DNA from: an uncultured Sulfuricurvum sp.
Lineage (GTDB): Bacteria > Campylobacterota > Campylobacteria > Campylobacterales > Sulfurimonadaceae
Direction of reading: 5' to 3'
Assembly (NCBI RefSeq): GCF_937936435.1
Contig: NZ_CALDDG010000094.1
Coordinates: 1-7,715 of the forward strand
Length of the DNA: 7,715 bases
Shown here: positions 5,728-7,715 of the stretch, in pieces
How the letters are laid out: every line of letters starts with the position of its first letter
Numbering within the stretch: position 1 is the stretch's first letter
Notes under the pieces: model-generated
Databases searched by the model: none
What the model was told of the DNA's origin: nothing
What the model saw: the letters and a program-made list of their open reading frames with translations, nothing else
Position numbers and translations under genes: made by a program

Positions 5728-5745
5728 CCTACGAATGGTGCGAAG

Positions 5746-6396
5746 ATGGAGCGGTATGTTGCCTACTACCGGGTTTCGACGACCAAACAAGAGAGGTCGG
5801 GGCTCGGGCTGGCTGCTCAAAAGGAAATAGTCGAACGGTTCGCCTGCGGGCATGGTGTGATCGTCGGCGAGTTCGTCGAGACGGAGAGCGGTGGTGACGA
5901 TACCCGAGCGATCCTTTGGCAGGCGATCCGTGTGGCTAAGAAAGAGGGAGCGATACTGGTCATCGCTCGCCTCGATCGGTTTTCCCGGCGAGTGAGTTTC
6001 ATTGCCTCGATCATGGATCAAGGCATTCGCCTGACCGTCGCCGAGATGCCCAATGCAACAGAGTTCCAGTTGCACATATTTGCCGCTCTCGCTCAGGAAG
6101 AACGGCGATTGATCTCGGCTCGGACGAAGGCTGCCCTGGCTCAGGCGAAAAAGCGTGGAATCGAACTCGGTCGCAATGGGAAAGCGCTCGCCAACAAGCG
6201 CAAGGAGGATGCAAGCGATTATGTGCAGATCCTACGAGAGAGAATCCCCGATTGGGACTGCCTATCGTATGGAGAAATTGCCAAGCGACTGAACGATGGT
6301 GGTATCCGATCGAGAGAGGGTGGTCTGTTCCATCCCCAGACGATCAGACACTATGATCGCCGAGGCTCTGAAGGTTCCTCGCCATCTCCGCACTGA
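5746..6396 (+). CDS. Small serine recombinase, resolvase/invertase type (216 aa)
   Basis: ERYVAYYRVSTTKQ carries the nucleophile Ser11 in the standard Y-x-R-V-S-T-x-x-Q motif, followed by SGLGLAAQ. The second catalytic block is ARLDRFSRR. The long helix FAALAQEERRLISARTKAAL comes next, and the C-terminus has a helix-turn-helix, SYGEIAKRLNDGGI. This is the complete small resolvase/invertase architecture. Such enzymes cut both strands at paired sites through a serine-DNA link to resolve, invert or integrate DNA. The ATG at 5746 is preferred to an upstream in-frame TTG at 5722, since the conserved domain begins at once. Its ribosome binding site is weak. The last 12 residues (RRGSEGSSPSPH) are low in complexity and overlap the facing integrase gene by 53 bases. 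It may resolve element multimers made by the HUH enzyme; this is inference. Confidence 0.88.
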   Translation: MERYVAYYRVSTTKQERSGLGLAAQKEIVERFACGHGVIVGEFVETESGGDDTRAILWQAIRVAKKEGAILVIARLDRFSRRVSFIASIMDQGIRLTVAEMPNATEFQLHIFAALAQEERRLISARTKAALAQAKKRGIELGRNGKALANKRKEDASDYVQILRERIPDWDCLSYGEIAKRLNDGGIRSREGGLFHPQTIRHYDRRGSEGSSPSPH

Positions 6397-7576
6397 GCGG
6401 CAGGTGGCGGGCATAGAACCTCTCGATCTGGTCGACGCTCGTCCCGGCGTTCTTGGCAAGGTTGAAAATGTTGACCTTACCCTCGCTGAGGATGATCCGC
6501 ATGCAGATCGCCGTGTGTCGGAGCGAGTAGATCGAGTGTTTCGCACCCGTGTATCGATCGACCTCAATTCCGGCACGCACCATCAGCTCCTTGAACTGGC
6601 GCTGGATGATTTTGCCGGCGGTCAGCCGGTTCGTGTACGCCGGCAGAAACAGGTAGTCGGCGGGCGTCGCCTCCGGGTTCCGTTTGCGGATGCGTTCGTA
6701 GACGGAAACCGCTGCCGGCATCGTGTTCGCCGATCGAAATCCCGTCTTGCCGTCCCGGATCACGAGGATCAGCCTCTTCGGATTGTCTGCGACCGTCACG
6801 TCTCCGTGCCGCAGCGCATAGAGTTCCGACGTGATCGGTCGGACGAACGAATGCGTGATGAACAGGATGAGATCATAGAGTTCGTCGGTGACCGGTATGC
6901 CCCTGGTCACGACGCCATCGGTCGCCATCTTCCGAGCCGTGGCGAGGACCTTCTGGTAGACGTCCTCCTCCTTCGTCACGAGCGGGTAGAAGCGGAAGAA
7001 CGAGCGAGGGTTGTCCCGCTGGCGTGACCGGGGCGTGTCGGGCACCGTGTCGATCACGCCGTCCTCTCTGGCGACCTTCAGGACATTGCGGAACGTCGCC
7101 AGGATCGTATTCTTCGTCGACGACGACAGCGGCGATTTCAAGTGGTCGAGCCTGTCCATGTAGTCCCGGAAATCCCGGGTCGTGATCTCTCGGACGTCTC
7201 TTGGTCCGAACGTCCGCAGGAGACCCCAGTCTTCGTTCTGGATGCACCAACGCATCGCCTTGACGTAGCCGAGGTTGCGTTCGCCTCTGGCGACCAGACC
7301 ATCGCCCTGCTTGAGCAGCTTCAAAGCGAATGTGCGAAACGAGAACTCTCGATCGACCTGCTTTTCCAGCGTGAGCAGGGTCAACGCTTGACCCTTGGCA
7401 ATTTCCCTTGCTTGAATGATGAGTGGTGTGCCGGTCGATTTGACGATGTAGCGTCGGCGTTGCTTGTCCCAAATCCGCATGTACCAATTTCTGGAATTCG
7501 AGACCTTATAAATCGAGACCCCTCGATAGAGACGGACCGCCTTGAGTTCGGGAAGTGGGTTTGTATCCTTGCTCAT
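6344..7576 (-). CDS. int: Tyrosine recombinase (integrase) of the element (410 aa)
   Basis: The N-terminal arm-binding-like part (residues 12-50) has a strand pattern YRGVSIYKVSNSRNWYMRIW. A helical core-binding domain covers about 75-190 and the catalytic domain 195-400. Catalytic residues seen are R246 (FVRPITSEL), K277 (GKTG), R353 in YSLRHT and the nucleophile Tyr388 in IERFYARH. Two usual histidines are altered: the His of H-x-x-R is Tyr350, and the position normally G-H-S reads G-T-S (378-380). From memory the same variants occur in other element integrases, so it is probably active. It reads away from the tRNA-Ala fragment, which lies about 85 bases upstream of its start, fitting site-specific insertion there. 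No good ribosome binding site precedes 7576. Its base composition is more GC-rich than the exported-protein genes. Confidence 0.93.
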   Translation of the reverse strand: MSKDTNPLPELKAVRLYRGVSIYKVSNSRNWYMRIWDKQRRRYIVKSTGTPLIIQAREIAKGQALTLLTLEKQVDREFSFRTFALKLLKQGDGLVARGERNLGYVKAMRWCIQNEDWGLLRTFGPRDVREITTRDFRDYMDRLDHLKSPLSSSTKNTILATFRNVLKVAREDGVIDTVPDTPRSRQRDNPRSFFRFYPLVTKEEDVYQKVLATARKMATDGVVTRGIPVTDELYDLILFITHSFVRPITSELYALRHGDVTVADNPKRLILVIRDGKTGFRSANTMPAAVSVYERIRKRNPEATPADYLFLPAYTNRLTAGKIIQRQFKELMVRAGIEVDRYTGAKHSIYSLRHTAICMRIILSEGKVNIFNLAKNAGTSVDQIERFYARHLPLSAEMARNLQSLGDHSV

Positions 7577-7583
7577 CGATTGG

Positions 7584-7659
7584 ACCGATTGCCAGAAAAA
7601 GTTGGAAAGACTAGTTATAAAGTCTATGATAACTCATTGAAAAAGAAAATGTACCGATT
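7584..7659. promoter_or_regulatory. Repeats between integrase start and att core
   Basis: ACCGATT occurs at 7584-7590 and 7653-7659. CGATTG repeats nine bases apart at 7577 and 7586. An inverted repeat AGTTAT-10 bases-ATAACT spans 7613-7634. On the minus strand a weak promoter could be TTTTCA, an 18-base gap, then TATAAC. Such repeats next to an att core are candidates for integrase arm-type or excisionase sites and could also autoregulate the integrase. No binding is demonstrated. Confidence 0.35.
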
Positions 7660-7660
7660 A

Positions 7661-7706
<46 letters not shown>

Positions 7707-7715
7707 ATTCTCCTC

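Noticed and set aside
6296..7027. 243-codon open frame on the plus strand
   Set aside because: It is the antisense shadow of the integrase, rich in Arg, Asp and Val, as expected from a GC-rich opposite strand.
6873..7487. 204-codon open frame on the minus strand
   Set aside because: It overlaps the integrase in another frame on the same strand and has a low-complexity basic composition.

Overview
The window is the right-hand end of an integrated mobile element. A 45-base tRNA-Ala(GGC) 3' fragment at 7662-7706 closes it. The fragment runs from the anticodon loop to CCA, with no 5' half beside it. This is the classic footprint of a tyrosine integrase that inserts at a tRNA 3' end, and such an integrase gene starts about 85 bases away. 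The few bases after 7706 are probably host chromosome, and the rest belongs to the element, which continues past base 1. The implied acceptor stem (GGGGCCA pairing with TGGCTCC, with the G3:U70 alanine identity pair) and the recombinase types suggest a Gram-negative proteobacterium, most likely an alphaproteobacterium. That assignment is an inference.

Layout from left to right. Bases 1-47 hold a probable gene start running off the left edge (minus). A 90-residue basic protein (159-431, minus) and a 222-residue protein (691-1359, plus) are divergent and separated by about 260 bases rich in operator-like inverted repeats. Next comes a plus-strand cluster of five genes for exported proteins (1518-4432). 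Four of them are paralogues of 120-134 residues with a signal peptide, four conserved cysteines and an invariant Cys-x12-Cys spacing. The fifth, between the third and fourth copies, is a 411-residue exported protein with an Ala-rich helix, a coiled coil and a globular C-terminal part. Facing this cluster on the minus strand are a ribbon-helix-helix regulator and a 60-residue protein, translationally coupled by a 4-base overlap. Upstream of these is a minimal single-domain HUH endonuclease (5123-5608, minus). A small serine recombinase (5746-6396, plus) is divergent from the HUH gene across an AT-rich, palindrome-containing gap. Its 3' end overlaps that of the tyrosine integrase (6344-7576, minus).

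How it may work together: the right third (HUH nuclease, serine recombinase, integrase, att fragment) is the DNA-processing and integration module. The ribbon-helix-helix pair probably regulates it. The middle third is cargo, or structural genes, sending five proteins across the inner membrane. I recognise no conjugation ATPase, capsid, portal, Zot-like or usher gene, so the element cannot be assigned to a known phage or ICE class from this window. The exported four-cysteine family with its coiled-coil partner is the most likely undescribed system here.
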